DNA of 64,000 nt, from contig JBBINR010000015.1 of the NCBI GenBank assembly GCA_037443785.1, positions 13,082 through 77,081 on the forward strand, written 5' to 3'. Shown piece after piece: positions 15,573 through 25,165 of this stretch (positions within the stretch are counted from its first letter, which is position 1; every line of letters begins with the position of its first letter). The notes under the pieces are model-generated. The model saw only the letters and a list, made by a program, of their open reading frames with translations. It searched no databases and had not been told where the DNA came from. The position numbers were made by a program, and so were the translations under genes. The DNA comes from JAQUOA01 sp037443785. Its GTDB lineage: Bacteria > Bacteroidota > Ignavibacteria > UBA10030 > UBA8401.

Positions 15573-18413
15573 TTATTTTATCAACATCATTTTTTTCAGC
15601 TGCACCTTTTCACCACTTTGCAACCGAGCAAAATAGATTCCACTTGAAAGTTTCGATGCATCGAAAGTTGCTGAATAATTTCCTGCTTCTTTCACTTCAT
15701 TCACCAGCGTTGCTACTTCTCTGCCGATTGCATCATAGACTTTCAAAGTGACGTAACTGTTCACCGGTAATTGATACCTGATCCGTGTCGAGGGATTGAA
15801 AGGGTTCGGATAGTTCTGTGCGAGCGCAAATTCTTTCGGCGCAACACCAACTATTATTTCAACAGATTGCGAGTAACTGAATTTTCCATCACGATCAATT
15901 TGTTTTAATCGATAGGCAACATTGCCGTTTGCAGAAGCATCAACAAATGAATATGATTTTGGCGAATTGGTTGTTCCGTTTCCTTCCACAAATCCGATCT
16001 TTTCCCATTTCATAATTCCTAATTCATCCTTCATATTTTTCTTCTCAACTTCAAACCCATAGTTATTTGTTTCGGTTGCAGTAGCCCACGCTAATTGAAC
16101 GTTGTTTACTGTCGTAACCGCAGTAAAGGAGGTCAACTCAACAGGAAGCGATGCATCAAACGGATTTGTAACAGCGGCAAAATTCTGTGAGAAATTTCCC
16201 AGCACCGTATTGAAACTGCCGCCAATGTATATTTTATCATACCCATGCGAAATTCCTATAGCTTGAACATAATTACCTTGATCAATTTGAGGGTTCCATG
16301 ATGACGGCGTGCCGACAACTTTATCAACAGCCGCAACGGAATACCTCGTAGTTCCGCCGACAGATTGGAAAAATCCTCCGATGTAAACATTTGAAGAATT
16401 AACAGCGATAGCATCCGGCGAACTGTCTAAATCGGGATTCCATGACGTCGGCGTACTGCTTGCAGTATCAAATGCCGCAATATGGTTTCGCGTTGTTCCC
16501 CCAATTTGATTGAACGACCCGCCGACATATACTGTTGAACCATCAACCGCAAATGAATAGACGTGAGAGTTTGCTCCGGGATTCCACGAAAGCACATGGC
16601 CGCTCCCGAAATCTACGGCGGCTATATTTTCTCTTGCGGAATCACCAACCGTATTAAACGGAGTGCCGCCAAGAAAAACCTTCTCACCGGCAACGGCAAG
16701 TGCGCCAACGCCAGCGGCAGAACCTGAGTACGTTACGTTTGGATTCCATGATGAGAGTGAGCCGCTATTCAAATCGAAAGCAGCCGCACCGTTGCGATTA
16801 AGACCGTTCACCGTATCAATATTGCCGCCGATATATAATTTTCCGGCACTTTTTGCTAACGCAAAAATTTCCGGATTGGACGGACCAAAAATATTGGAAT
16901 ATTTAATTTCCGGTATGAATGGTAAAACGCTGCCACCGGCAATTCCAACTGCCGCCAACCCATAAAATACTTCCGAATCAAATGAAGTGAATCTTCCCCC
17001 TACATAAAGAATAGTATCAGCTAACACCATTGCATTGATTGACGTTTCATTATCCGTTGAAACTGCATTCGGATTCCAGCTTGTTGGAATACCGGTGGAC
17101 TGGTCAATTGCAGCGAGACCATTTCGCACAACACCATTCACACTGTAAAAATTTCCGCCGATGTATACTTGCGAACCGGAAGTAAAAATTATACTGGGTG
17201 ATTCACTCAGCGCTGGATTCCACAATAATAACCCGCCTGTTTCCGCATTGATGGCAGAAATATTTTTGCGAATCTCTCCGCCAAGTGAAGAAAAATACCC
17301 GCCGATATATAATGTTGTTCCATCTAAAAAGAATTGTTCAGCGCTGGTATGTGTCAACAACGGCGGGACAGCGCCGGAAATAACTGCGGAACTTGATGCA
17401 TTGAGTGCGGCTAAACCGTACGACGTCTGCCCGTGAAAACCTTGAAACGATCCGCCTGCATACAGTGTATCTCCTTTTACATATAATGCTGAAATAAATG
17501 AGGAGGTATCATTTGAAAAAATACTCTGAGAGATGTACGGATCGATCTGCGCATCCCAGCTTGTTGCAATTCCTGTCGTTGTATCTACCTGAGCGAGCGA
17601 CCTCCTATTTTGTCCGCCAATGGAAGTAAAATTTCCACCAATAAAAAGCAAATTACCGTACGAAATAATGGAGTTTATATTCAAATAAATCGGATCAGTC
17701 CAATGCGAAGGTGACGGATCCCACGAATCAATCCCCCCGGAGATTTTATTAACCGCCGCCAGTTTATTTCTCGACGAATCACCGAGCATATTGAAATCTC
17801 CGGCTACGTATAATTTACTTCCATAAACATACAGTGAAGTTACATTTGCGGAAAACGATCCTGATATATAACCGGGTTGAAATGTTGTATCATACGTTTC
17901 CGTTGCAGCATCAAACGCGGCAAGATATGTGACGCTGTGTCCGTCAATAAGTGTAAAATTTCCACCGACATATAATATCCCATTATCAATCGCTAAAGCG
18001 TTCACCGAATTATTGGGCGTGGGATTCCAGCTTGTTACTGTCCCAGCCGAAGTAATGTGTGCAAGATTATTTCGAGTAACTCCTCCCACAGAAGTGAAAT
18101 AGCCACCGATAAATAAGCCGCCAAATCCGTCCGGGACAGCGGCATCGACACTTCCATTGACAACGGGAAATGTTTGATCATACAGCCCGGTGGTTTTATT
18201 CACCATAACACTGCCGCCGGTATACGTGCCGAGATAACTAAATCCGCCCCCAAGCAGCACTATTCCGCGCGAGTCATCAACAATAATACTATTAACGGTA
18301 TTGTTTGGGATCCAAAAATTTCCGTCGCGTGTCTGTGCAAATACGTGAACAGTAGTAGCACAGATTGAGAGTATAAGCATTATAAAACTGCGGTAATTAA
18401 ACGAACGCCTCAT
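15573..18413 (-). CDS. T9SS-secreted DUF5122-like beta-propeller protein (module 3 effector)
   Basis: 946 aa. After a signal peptide ending VFAQ, repeats of 50-60 aa with the pattern LY(V/I)GG.F..(V/I)GG..R..(L/I)A..D..TG....WNP run over about 30-770, typical of DUF5122/delta-60-like propeller blades. A linker with VELTSF...NNYGFEVEKK follows, then a type A T9SS sorting domain (QNYPNPFNPSTRIRYQLP, SSGIYFARLQSGEKVQLKK). The ribosome-binding site AGGAGG is strong and the gene starts 29 nt after the solo receiver. Its closest relative in the window is the 907-aa protein at 38766-41489. Likely cell-surface; ligand unknown. Confidence 0.92.
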   Translation of the reverse strand: MRRSFNYRSFIMLILSICATTVHVFAQTRDGNFWIPNNTVNSIIVDDSRGIVLLGGGFSYLGTYTGGSVMVNKTTGLYDQTFPVVNGSVDAAVPDGFGGLFIGGYFTSVGGVTRNNLAHITSAGTVTSWNPTPNNSVNALAIDNGILYVGGNFTLIDGHSVTYLAAFDAATETYDTTFQPGYISGSFSANVTSLYVYGSKLYVAGDFNMLGDSSRNKLAAVNKISGGIDSWDPSPSHWTDPIYLNINSIISYGNLLFIGGNFTSIGGQNRRSLAQVDTTTGIATSWDAQIDPYISQSIFSNDTSSFISALYVKGDTLYAGGSFQGFHGQTSYGLAALNASSSAVISGAVPPLLTHTSAEQFFLDGTTLYIGGYFSSLGGEIRKNISAINAETGGLLLWNPALSESPSIIFTSGSQVYIGGNFYSVNGVVRNGLAAIDQSTGIPTSWNPNAVSTDNETSINAMVLADTILYVGGRFTSFDSEVFYGLAAVGIAGGSVLPFIPEIKYSNIFGPSNPEIFALAKSAGKLYIGGNIDTVNGLNRNGAAAFDLNSGSLSSWNPNVTYSGSAAGVGALAVAGEKVFLGGTPFNTVGDSARENIAAVDFGSGHVLSWNPGANSHVYSFAVDGSTVYVGGSFNQIGGTTRNHIAAFDTASSTPTSWNPDLDSSPDAIAVNSSNVYIGGFFQSVGGTTRYSVAAVDKVVGTPSSWNPQIDQGNYVQAIGISHGYDKIYIGGSFNTVLGNFSQNFAAVTNPFDASLPVELTSFTAVTTVNNVQLAWATATETNNYGFEVEKKNMKDELGIMKWEKIGFVEGNGTTNSPKSYSFVDASANGNVAYRLKQIDRDGKFSYSQSVEIIVGVAPKEFALAQNYPNPFNPSTRIRYQLPVNSYVTLKVYDAIGREVATLVNEVKEAGNYSATFDASKLSSGIYFARLQSGEKVQLKKMMLIK

Positions 18414-18442
18414 GGCGATCCTCCTGGAGATAATGAATGATG

Positions 18443-18793
18443 TTAGAGATTTGGATTTCCAATAAATAAACCGATGTCGATCAAATGTTCTTTGGTGATG
18501 TAAGCAATCGCTCCTGCAGTGCGGGCGGCATCCCGCAGTTTTTCATCGTTGTAGTCAGTCACGATCAACACTTTTGCATCAGCGTTCTGTTCAATTAATT
18601 TTCTTGTCGCGGTGATGCCGTCCATTCCTTTCATACGAATATCCATCAGCACCCAATCCGGGCGGACTGTTCTATACACTTCAAGACTTGTGCTCCCCTC
18701 CTCGCATTCAAAAAATTCATTTGAATCCGAACCGAGCATCATCTTCAATGTTTCCCGCATGTTGCGATTGTCGTCTACGATTAAAAATTTCAT
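18443..18793 (-). CDS. Solo CheY-like receiver domain protein (module 3)
   Basis: 116 aa from MKFLIVDDN; the frame extends further upstream but that part is not receiver-like. The AGGGGA-type ribosome-binding site near 18807 supports this start. Receiver residues are IVDD, phospho-Asp in VLMDIRMKGMDG, Thr in VTDY and Lys in TKEH. It has no output domain. It lies between the NarL regulator (165-bp gap) and the effector (29-nt gap). Confidence 0.88.
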   Translation of the reverse strand: MKFLIVDDNRNMRETLKMMLGSDSNEFFECEEGSTSLEVYRTVRPDWVLMDIRMKGMDGITATRKLIEQNADAKVLIVTDYNDEKLRDAARTAGAIAYITKEHLIDIGLFIGNPNL

Positions 18794-18886
18794 GATGATT
18801 ATTTCCCCTGTGCAAAAATGCAGAGGAACAAGCGGAGTCTCAATCCGTGCAGGCATGTAATTGCATGGGGGCTGGCACCCACATCG

Positions 18887-18925
18887 AAATTCCAAATACC
18901 AAAAGATGACGGCAATTTGGAATTT
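18887..18925. repeat. REP-like hairpin and T-rich short repeats
   Basis: A perfect 11-bp inverted repeat AAATTCCAAAT / ATTTGGAATTT with a 17-nt loop. A tandem TTTTTGGA-type stretch follows to 18958. It occupies the spacer between regulator and solo receiver of module 3. It has no U-tract on the minus side, so it is probably not a terminator. Confidence 0.5.
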
Positions 18926-18958
18926 ATTAGTACTTTGGCTTTTTGGATTTTTGGATTT

Positions 18959-19612
18959 TTACAGAAGGTTTTTATGCTCAATCACAAATTTGAGCAAAGC
19001 GTTGTTGCCTGTGATGTTGAGCTTGTCGCAGATGTTGGAGCGGTGGCGTTCCACTGTTTTAGGACTGATAAAAAGAAACTCCGCAATTTCTTTGGAAGTT
19101 TTATTCTCTGAAATTAATTTCAACACTTTTCGCTGCATTGTTGTTAATTCGGAAAGCCCGATCTTTGCGTCAGTTCCTTCGTTCACTTTTTTTGTCCGCT
19201 TCACAAGAAACCCGGAGATCGCAGGGCTGATATATTGCTTTCCTGAAGCAACAGAACGAATGCATTCAATAATATCGCTCACGGCAGAATCTTTCAGCAC
19301 GTATCCCATGACGCCAAAATCAACCGCCTTGTTGAACATGTCTTCTTGATCATACATCGTCAGAATAATGACATCGGTATCGAGCTTTCGCTTGGTCAGT
19401 TCTTTCAGGACATCAAGCCCTTTTAATTTCGGCATGTCCATATCCAGCACAGCAATCTGTGGTTTGAAAGTTTCAATGGCATGCAACGCCTGTTCGCCGT
19501 TGCGCGATTCCTGCAAAAGCTGAAAATCTTTTTCCGATTCAATTGCCTGGCGTAATCCATGAAGAAACATCGGATGATCGTCAGCGATTATGATTGTGAT
19601 TAGTGTATTCAT
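18959..19612 (-). CDS. NarL/FixJ-family response regulator (module 3)
   Basis: 217 aa. Receiver: IADDH, phospho-Asp in AVLDMDMPKLKG, Thr in ILTM, Lys in LKDS. HTH: LTTMQRKVLKLISENKTSKE with recognition helix SPKTVERHRSNI. It starts 9 nt after the stop of the module 3 kinase, so they form one transcript. Its sequence is close to the module 1 regulator, in line with duplication of the whole module. Confidence 0.93.
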   Translation of the reverse strand: MNTLITIIIADDHPMFLHGLRQAIESEKDFQLLQESRNGEQALHAIETFKPQIAVLDMDMPKLKGLDVLKELTKRKLDTDVIILTMYDQEDMFNKAVDFGVMGYVLKDSAVSDIIECIRSVASGKQYISPAISGFLVKRTKKVNEGTDAKIGLSELTTMQRKVLKLISENKTSKEIAEFLFISPKTVERHRSNICDKLNITGNNALLKFVIEHKNLL

Positions 19613-19621
19613 AATTGATTT

Positions 19622-22600
19622 CTATAAGCGTTCATTTTTGGAGAACGGAATTTCAAATTCTAACTTTGTTCCTTTGCCAGGCTCTGTATGATATGACATT
19701 GTTCCATTCAATATTCTCACACGCTCATTCATTCCACGCATTCCAAAACCTTTCCCGTTTTTATTATCTGCGAATGAAAATCCCCTGCCGTTATCTTCTA
19801 CCGTAATAAACACAACATTGTGATTTATTTTTACAGCGAGTTTTGCTTTTGTAGCATGTGAATGTTTAAGAATATTATTCAAACTCTCCTGAACAATACG
19901 GTAAATATTAATTTCTTTCTCTTTTGTAAAAACATTATCTACATCATCAATCTCCCGTTCAACAATAATGGAGGATGATTCCGAAACTTTTTGCACAGTG
20001 GAATGAAGTGCGTCGGATAATCCTAACCGATCCAATTGATATGGACGAAGATTGTGCGAAATCTCCCGCACTTCTTTAAGAGTATCAGAAATAATCGACG
20101 AGATAAAATCAAAATGGTCTTTTGACTGATGTTGTTCTTCTGCGTTGCGCGCTCCAAGCACAGCGCGGTTCTTTACTACCAAAAGATTTTGTCCAAGACT
20201 GTCGTGCAATTCTGCAGCAATGCGCTCCCTGTCTTGCTCTTGCTGTTCAAGCAATTGACGCGAGAATTCTTCCTGCCACTGTTGTTCGCGGCGAAGGATC
20301 GTAAATCTTCTTCGCACAATAACTATCAATGAACCAATAACGATGACCAACACTCCGCCCCGAAACCACCATGTTTTGTAATATGGCGGAAGAACGATGA
20401 TCTGAATCGATGTTCCTCGTTCATTCCAGACACCATCGCCGTTAGTTCCCTTGACGCGAAATGTGTATGAACCGGGATCAAGATTTGTGTACGTAGCCGT
20501 TCGGTTTGTTCCGGAATAATTCCATCCGTTATCGAATCCTTCCAGCATGTACGCGTATTTATTTTTATTCGGTGCTGCATAATCAAGCGACGCAAATTCA
20601 AATGTGATAATATTTTGATCGGGGTGCAGCGTCACTGGCTTTTGCGGCTTCGCAGTTGAATGCTGCAATGTGTTGGAAAAAACAATCGACTGATTCTGCA
20701 CTTTAATATCAGCAAAGACAATCGGGGGAACATACGTTCGTGTGTAAATCGATTCAGGATAAAAACTATTCCATCCTTCAATTCCGCCGAAGTACATTTT
20801 GCCGGTTTCATCTTTCCAAAATTCATAGCGATTAAATTCGCTGCTCTGCAGTCCATCGTGCGCGTCATACCGCGCCGTAACTTTCATTGTTAAAGGATCG
20901 AATGAAAATATTCCGCTGTTACAGCTCATCCATAAATACTTTTGTTTGTCCGAAAGGATTCCGTAAATAACATCATTCGGAATTCCGTTGGAAGCGGTGA
21001 AACGATGAGTAACAATGTTTGTTCTCGTATCAAATCTATTGAGACCGCCGCCATCGGTTCCAATCCACAGCACTGCCGGATCGTTCGGATCATCAAGGAT
21101 AGTAAGGACATAATTGTTTGTCAGAGTAGTGCTGTCATTTACTACAGAACGGAAAAATTCGACCCTTCCTTTTTGCTCATCAAACTTAATGAGACCGGCG
21201 TTCGTGGTGCCGATCCATACAATATTATTTTTGCCCCGATGGATCGCAGTTAGAAATGCATACTCAGTACTATTTTTTAATAATGATGGATTCTCAGCAT
21301 ACTCGGCCAAATTATATGTGATGAATTTTTTCTTCAGCGAATCAAATCTTGCCAATGCGCTGCCGAACGTTATCCAGACAGAACTATCATTAACGGCAAA
21401 TACTCTCTGCGGTTCGTGGATTTTTATTCCCTCTTTTAAATCTTCCGGAGTAAACACCGTCAATTTTTTTGTAAATGTATTGTACGCATCCAAACGCCTG
21501 TTTCTCTTTTCCCAGAACCAAAGCGTTCCCGAGAAGTCCCTTACCACTGTATATTTATCTACCGTCCTTACGTTCGCCGTAATGGAATTTGATTTCTGTA
21601 TCTCAGAAAACTCTTCTTCAAACCGTTCAAAAGCAAATGGACCGGGTCTACGATGAAAGCGTTCAAGCAATGGATTGTATTTTATAATTCCATACCCGCC
21701 GGTAGAAACCCACAACATTCCGCTGTGGTCAAAATAGGTCTTGGTGCTGAGTGTAATTCCCAGCGGTTGAAATTTCCGCGTTACGGGATCATAATATCCT
21801 TGATTGGAAAATACATTTATGAAAAATCTTCCATCAGAAAGTTCTTGCACGGCAACGCCGGGAAGTGTGTCATGATTTTGAATGATCCGATGATTTGCCG
21901 CTATCCCGGTTGACCTGTCCAAAATGTCAAAACCGTGGTCATTGGCAATCCATATTCTTCTGCGGCTGTCTTCAAAAATATTTTTTGCAACATTCTCGGT
22001 TAATCCGAATTTTGTGTGGGTGCAGAAAATATGTTCACGCTTGCCGGTGTGAAAGTTGTAAGCAAATATTCCTTTTGAAAGAGTCGATATCCATAGCGTA
22101 GAATCTCTTCCGAGAAACAACGAGCTCACCATTGATGAATACGGTAGCGTTATCTCTGTTGAATCAAAAAGAATTCGAGTGAATACATTTGTTGTTGGAT
22201 CGAATGAGCATACTCCTCCATCGATGGTTGCAACAAATAATTTTCCGTTCCATCCACTAATGATCTTGAAAACATAATTGGACGGGATGCTTGTCCTGTC
22301 TTTTTCGACCTTGCGGAAAGAGGTGAACGTTTCTGTTTCTTCATTGAAGCGATTCAAGCCGCCGCCGGACGTACCTATCCACAATGTTTGGGTGCTGTCG
22401 ATATGGAGTGATGTGATGTAATTTGCAGAGAGGGTGCTGGTATCATTGATACTATTTCTGAACACGCGAAAGGAATATCCATCAAACCTGTTTAAACCGT
22501 CTTTCGTACCAAACCACAAAAATCCGTGACGATCCTCCGCAATGGACATGACAAGATTCTGCGAAAGCCCTTGCTCCACAGTATAGCGTTCAAACAGCGG

Positions 22601-22762
22601 CTGGCCGGCAGCACCAATAACAGTGATGCAAAGTAAGAATAGAAATCGAATCAAACGTATATTTTTGGTGAAGGGATTAAAAAAAATTGACTGGGAAAAA
22701 TAGAGAGCAGTTTGGTAAGAATCAAGAAAAAGATCATGCACGGCAATTTTTCTGCGGTGCAT
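19622..22762 (-). CDS. Reg_prop/Y_Y_Y sensor histidine kinase (module 3)
   Basis: Up to 1046 aa. The first ~36 residues look non-native: the signal peptide is IRLIRFLFLLCITVIGAAGQ, and a TTG at 22654 is an alternative start. Propeller repeats run to about 690 (FERYTVEQGLSQNLVMSIAE opening; WIGTSGGGLNRF and similar). A Y_Y_Y domain (TFEFASLDYAAPNKNKYAYM) and a membrane helix near 800 follow. HisKA_3 has phospho-His near 853 (AAELHDSLGQ), and HATPase_c has NNILKH, EDNGRGF and FGMRGM. It belongs to the same ELHD..GQ subtype as kinases 1 and 2. Confidence 0.92.
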   Translation of the reverse strand: MHRRKIAVHDLFLDSYQTALYFSQSIFFNPFTKNIRLIRFLFLLCITVIGAAGQPLFERYTVEQGLSQNLVMSIAEDRHGFLWFGTKDGLNRFDGYSFRVFRNSINDTSTLSANYITSLHIDSTQTLWIGTSGGGLNRFNEETETFTSFRKVEKDRTSIPSNYVFKIISGWNGKLFVATIDGGVCSFDPTTNVFTRILFDSTEITLPYSSMVSSLFLGRDSTLWISTLSKGIFAYNFHTGKREHIFCTHTKFGLTENVAKNIFEDSRRRIWIANDHGFDILDRSTGIAANHRIIQNHDTLPGVAVQELSDGRFFINVFSNQGYYDPVTRKFQPLGITLSTKTYFDHSGMLWVSTGGYGIIKYNPLLERFHRRPGPFAFERFEEEFSEIQKSNSITANVRTVDKYTVVRDFSGTLWFWEKRNRRLDAYNTFTKKLTVFTPEDLKEGIKIHEPQRVFAVNDSSVWITFGSALARFDSLKKKFITYNLAEYAENPSLLKNSTEYAFLTAIHRGKNNIVWIGTTNAGLIKFDEQKGRVEFFRSVVNDSTTLTNNYVLTILDDPNDPAVLWIGTDGGGLNRFDTRTNIVTHRFTASNGIPNDVIYGILSDKQKYLWMSCNSGIFSFDPLTMKVTARYDAHDGLQSSEFNRYEFWKDETGKMYFGGIEGWNSFYPESIYTRTYVPPIVFADIKVQNQSIVFSNTLQHSTAKPQKPVTLHPDQNIITFEFASLDYAAPNKNKYAYMLEGFDNGWNYSGTNRTATYTNLDPGSYTFRVKGTNGDGVWNERGTSIQIIVLPPYYKTWWFRGGVLVIVIGSLIVIVRRRFTILRREQQWQEEFSRQLLEQQEQDRERIAAELHDSLGQNLLVVKNRAVLGARNAEEQHQSKDHFDFISSIISDTLKEVREISHNLRPYQLDRLGLSDALHSTVQKVSESSSIIVEREIDDVDNVFTKEKEINIYRIVQESLNNILKHSHATKAKLAVKINHNVVFITVEDNGRGFSFADNKNGKGFGMRGMNERVRILNGTMSYHTEPGKGTKLEFEIPFSKNERL

Positions 22763-22800
22763 GGTATAAATTGATACACTGCTTATTTCACAGAAGCATT

Positions 22801-23289
22801 TTAGTTGTCCATTCTCGTTAAACGGCCGGACAGATGTCTTTGATATGATGGGTTTGCTGTCGTACTCATGGTAAGCTCATAGTGCAAAACATTTTTTGCG
22901 AAGGTATATATTCTTCCGGATCGAATCATACGTTCATCATTATGTATTGAGACGCTCGCCAACGGAAGTTGGATTGTGGTATCATTCATCCGTTGTGCAG
23001 TGCCCCTTAGGATCTCCATTCGACCGCTTTTCTGCGCGCTGACTATCTCACATAATCCTTTCCCTTTGTCGATAAGAAAACCAGATTCCCAGAATATCGG
23101 CTCGTTATTTTTGTTGCCTGAAGATAATATCCATGTACGTTGTTCAAAATGAATCACGGCATCTTTGTTATTGTTCGTAAAAATGGTTTCTTCACGATAT
23201 TCCATAGGCATAATCGTTGGGTATTCAGCATAACCAATTCCCTGCCATTTACCAACCAAAGAAGTCAAATCAATAATTGTAATATCCAT
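22801..23289 (-). CDS. Nitrobindin/THAP4-like heme-binding beta-barrel protein
   Basis: 162 aa, no signal peptide, so cytoplasmic. The N-terminal signature LVGKWQGIGYAEYPT and the C-terminal HLSGRLTR fit the nitrobindin (DUF1794/THAP4) family: a ten-stranded fatty-acid-binding-protein-like barrel that holds ferric heme through a C-terminal His (here the His of QRHLSG). Family members bind NO or scavenge peroxynitrite. It lies just upstream of the module 3 kinase (38-nt gap) and downstream of a T9SS gene. A functional link with the kinase is possible but unproven. Confidence 0.75.
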   Translation of the reverse strand: MDITIIDLTSLVGKWQGIGYAEYPTIMPMEYREETIFTNNNKDAVIHFEQRTWILSSGNKNNEPIFWESGFLIDKGKGLCEIVSAQKSGRMEILRGTAQRMNDTTIQLPLASVSIHNDERMIRSGRIYTFAKNVLHYELTMSTTANPSYQRHLSGRLTRMDN

Positions 23290-23324
23290 AGGTTAATTTT
23301 TTAAATACTTCCAATTTGCCCATA

Positions 23325-24998
23325 TTATTTTATTAGTATCATTTTTTGTGTCGAAATAAAATGACCTGCTTTCAGCGTATAGAAATAGATACCGCTGGAA
23401 ACATTCGACGCATCAAATGTTACGGAATATTTCCCCGCTTCGTTCACTTCGTTGACTAACACGGCAACTTCTCTGCCGATAGCATCAAACACTTTGAGTG
23501 TTACAAAACTGTTCACCGGTAATTGATAACTGATCACAGTAGACGGGTTAAAGGGATTAGGGTAGTTTTGGCGTAATTGGTACGATGCCGGTACTTCAAT
23601 ATCGTTCGATGCAACGGATGTTGCAATTTGTTTGTAATGAAGAAATAATCTGGCGCCAATAAAGAAGTAATTATTTCCTGCACTGTCAGCAATATCGAGA
23701 TAATGATTGGCAGGTTCCCACAATCCGTTCAACCATGCATCGGCGGAATGAAATGTGATATTATTATTACCGTCGTATGCGTACGCATAGCGTATAAAAT
23801 TTTCCCATTGTCCGTTTTTCCATTGTTCCGTTAACTCTGAAAGTTGGTTTCCTTTTCCATCATAGGAGGAAGAGCTGCGGAAATAATTCTCCCGTTGACC
23901 CGATATCCATCGCTCAAATAAAAATAAAATTTTCTTTCCATTGGCATCATACGTGAACGTAGAGAGTACATAACTTTCCCAGTGTTGAGCCGTCCATTGT
24001 TCAAGAAGGTCTGTGGTTTTATTCCCACGGTCGTCATACGTTAATACGTGACGCTCAAGATTCTCCCATTGTTCGTTTTTCCATACTTCTTGTACTGTTG
24101 AAGTTTCGTTCCCGTTAATATCATAAGCGTATGTAGTTCGATCATAATTTACCCATTGATTATTTACCCATTCCTCAGCAAGCCAAGAAATTATTCTCCC
24201 GCTTTCATCGTATGTATACGTGTAACGGAAAGAATATCCAGATTGACCTGCTATCCAATATTCAAACACGAAAATTGTTGTACTACCATTATACGAATAG
24301 CTGAATTGATCAGATTTTTCCCAATGATCATTTATCCATTCTTCATTTAAATCCGTTAGAATTTTGCCTTCATCATTGTAGGTGTAGGTGTAACGATAAA
24401 AATTCTCCCATTGTCCATTGATCCGATGTTCGTATAAAAAGGAAATTGTTTTTCCTTTTGTATTATATGTCCAGGTATACCGGATGAGATTCATCCACTG
24501 TTCGTTTTTCCATCGCTCGACTAATTCTGAAACCTTTCTGCCGTTTTCATCATACGCAAACGTGGTGCGGCTATACTTCACCCATTGACCATTTTCTCGT
24601 TTCTCGATTACTTCAAAATGATTACTTCCGTTTGCATTGATGCTGTAAGAATACCTCAGAGAGTCAACGACACCGTAAACAACCACTGTATCTACGGCGT
24701 AGATCGAGCCGGTGTATGTGCGAGATACTGCTTCACTCTTTACCATTGCAGTACCATCTTTTACATTCGGGTTGAGAAGAATTTCATTGCAGCGGGAAAT
24801 TTCTTCGCGCACAAGTTTCCTAAGTTCATTTTGCGAGATATGCTGTAGTCCTTTTGCATTCCTCAATCGTGCCATTAATTTAACGTGAAGCGGATTTTCT
24901 CTTTTGTCAAGTTCTTGAGCGGGAAGAACACCTGCCGTGAAACACCAGAATATTGTAAGCGCTTTGAATAAAAGATTAATTTGCGAAAAGTATTGCAT
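23325..24998 (-). CDS. T9SS-secreted protein with ten ~29-aa W/YD repeats
   Basis: 557 aa with a signal peptide ending LPAQ. Residues about 140-430 hold ten repeats of about 29 aa with consensus Y.YD..G......(E/L).W.N.QWEN(F/Y)..R. They resemble RHS/YD-type wrapping repeats but end each unit in a conserved QWEN motif. A type A T9SS sorting domain follows (QNYPNPFNPSTVISYQLP ... SSGIYFYTLKAGHFISTQK). This CTD is of the IYFYTL flavour, not IYFARLQSG. No enzyme motif is seen. Probably a repetitive surface protein; its own promoter may lie in 25100-25150. Confidence 0.85.
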   Translation of the reverse strand: MQYFSQINLLFKALTIFWCFTAGVLPAQELDKRENPLHVKLMARLRNAKGLQHISQNELRKLVREEISRCNEILLNPNVKDGTAMVKSEAVSRTYTGSIYAVDTVVVYGVVDSLRYSYSINANGSNHFEVIEKRENGQWVKYSRTTFAYDENGRKVSELVERWKNEQWMNLIRYTWTYNTKGKTISFLYEHRINGQWENFYRYTYTYNDEGKILTDLNEEWINDHWEKSDQFSYSYNGSTTIFVFEYWIAGQSGYSFRYTYTYDESGRIISWLAEEWVNNQWVNYDRTTYAYDINGNETSTVQEVWKNEQWENLERHVLTYDDRGNKTTDLLEQWTAQHWESYVLSTFTYDANGKKILFLFERWISGQRENYFRSSSSYDGKGNQLSELTEQWKNGQWENFIRYAYAYDGNNNITFHSADAWLNGLWEPANHYLDIADSAGNNYFFIGARLFLHYKQIATSVASNDIEVPASYQLRQNYPNPFNPSTVISYQLPVNSFVTLKVFDAIGREVAVLVNEVNEAGKYSVTFDASNVSSGIYFYTLKAGHFISTQKMILIK

Positions 24999-25039
24999 TT
25001 AGGTTTTCTGTAATTGTTATTTTTTAAAATTAAGGAGAG

Positions 25040-25145
25040 ATGCACTTCTTACATCATTGCCCAACAGATGTTAACATTCCTACCTTCTAGAGCCGAAGTA
25101 TTGACGTGGAACGAAGTGCATTATAAGATTTTGCCAGACGTTATA
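25040..25145. other. Intergenic region with inverted repeats and possible promoter
   Basis: The 24999-25165 spacer contains a 9-bp inverted repeat ATGCACTTC (25040-25048) / GAAGTGCAT (25113-25121), a 10-bp palindrome ATGTTAACAT (25068-25077) and, on the minus strand, a perfect TATAAT (25120-25125). Behind the last is a poor TTGTTT -35 at 19 bp. It may drive the repeat protein gene at 23325-24998. Confidence 0.3.
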
Positions 25146-25165
25146 AACAACATTGATGTGATAAC

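Noticed and set aside
25030..25145. Possible integron attC site (GCCCAAC and GTTATAA with internal repeats)
   Set aside because: The arms are not complementary over the needed length, GTTATAA does not fit GTTRRRY, and no integrase or cassette series is present.
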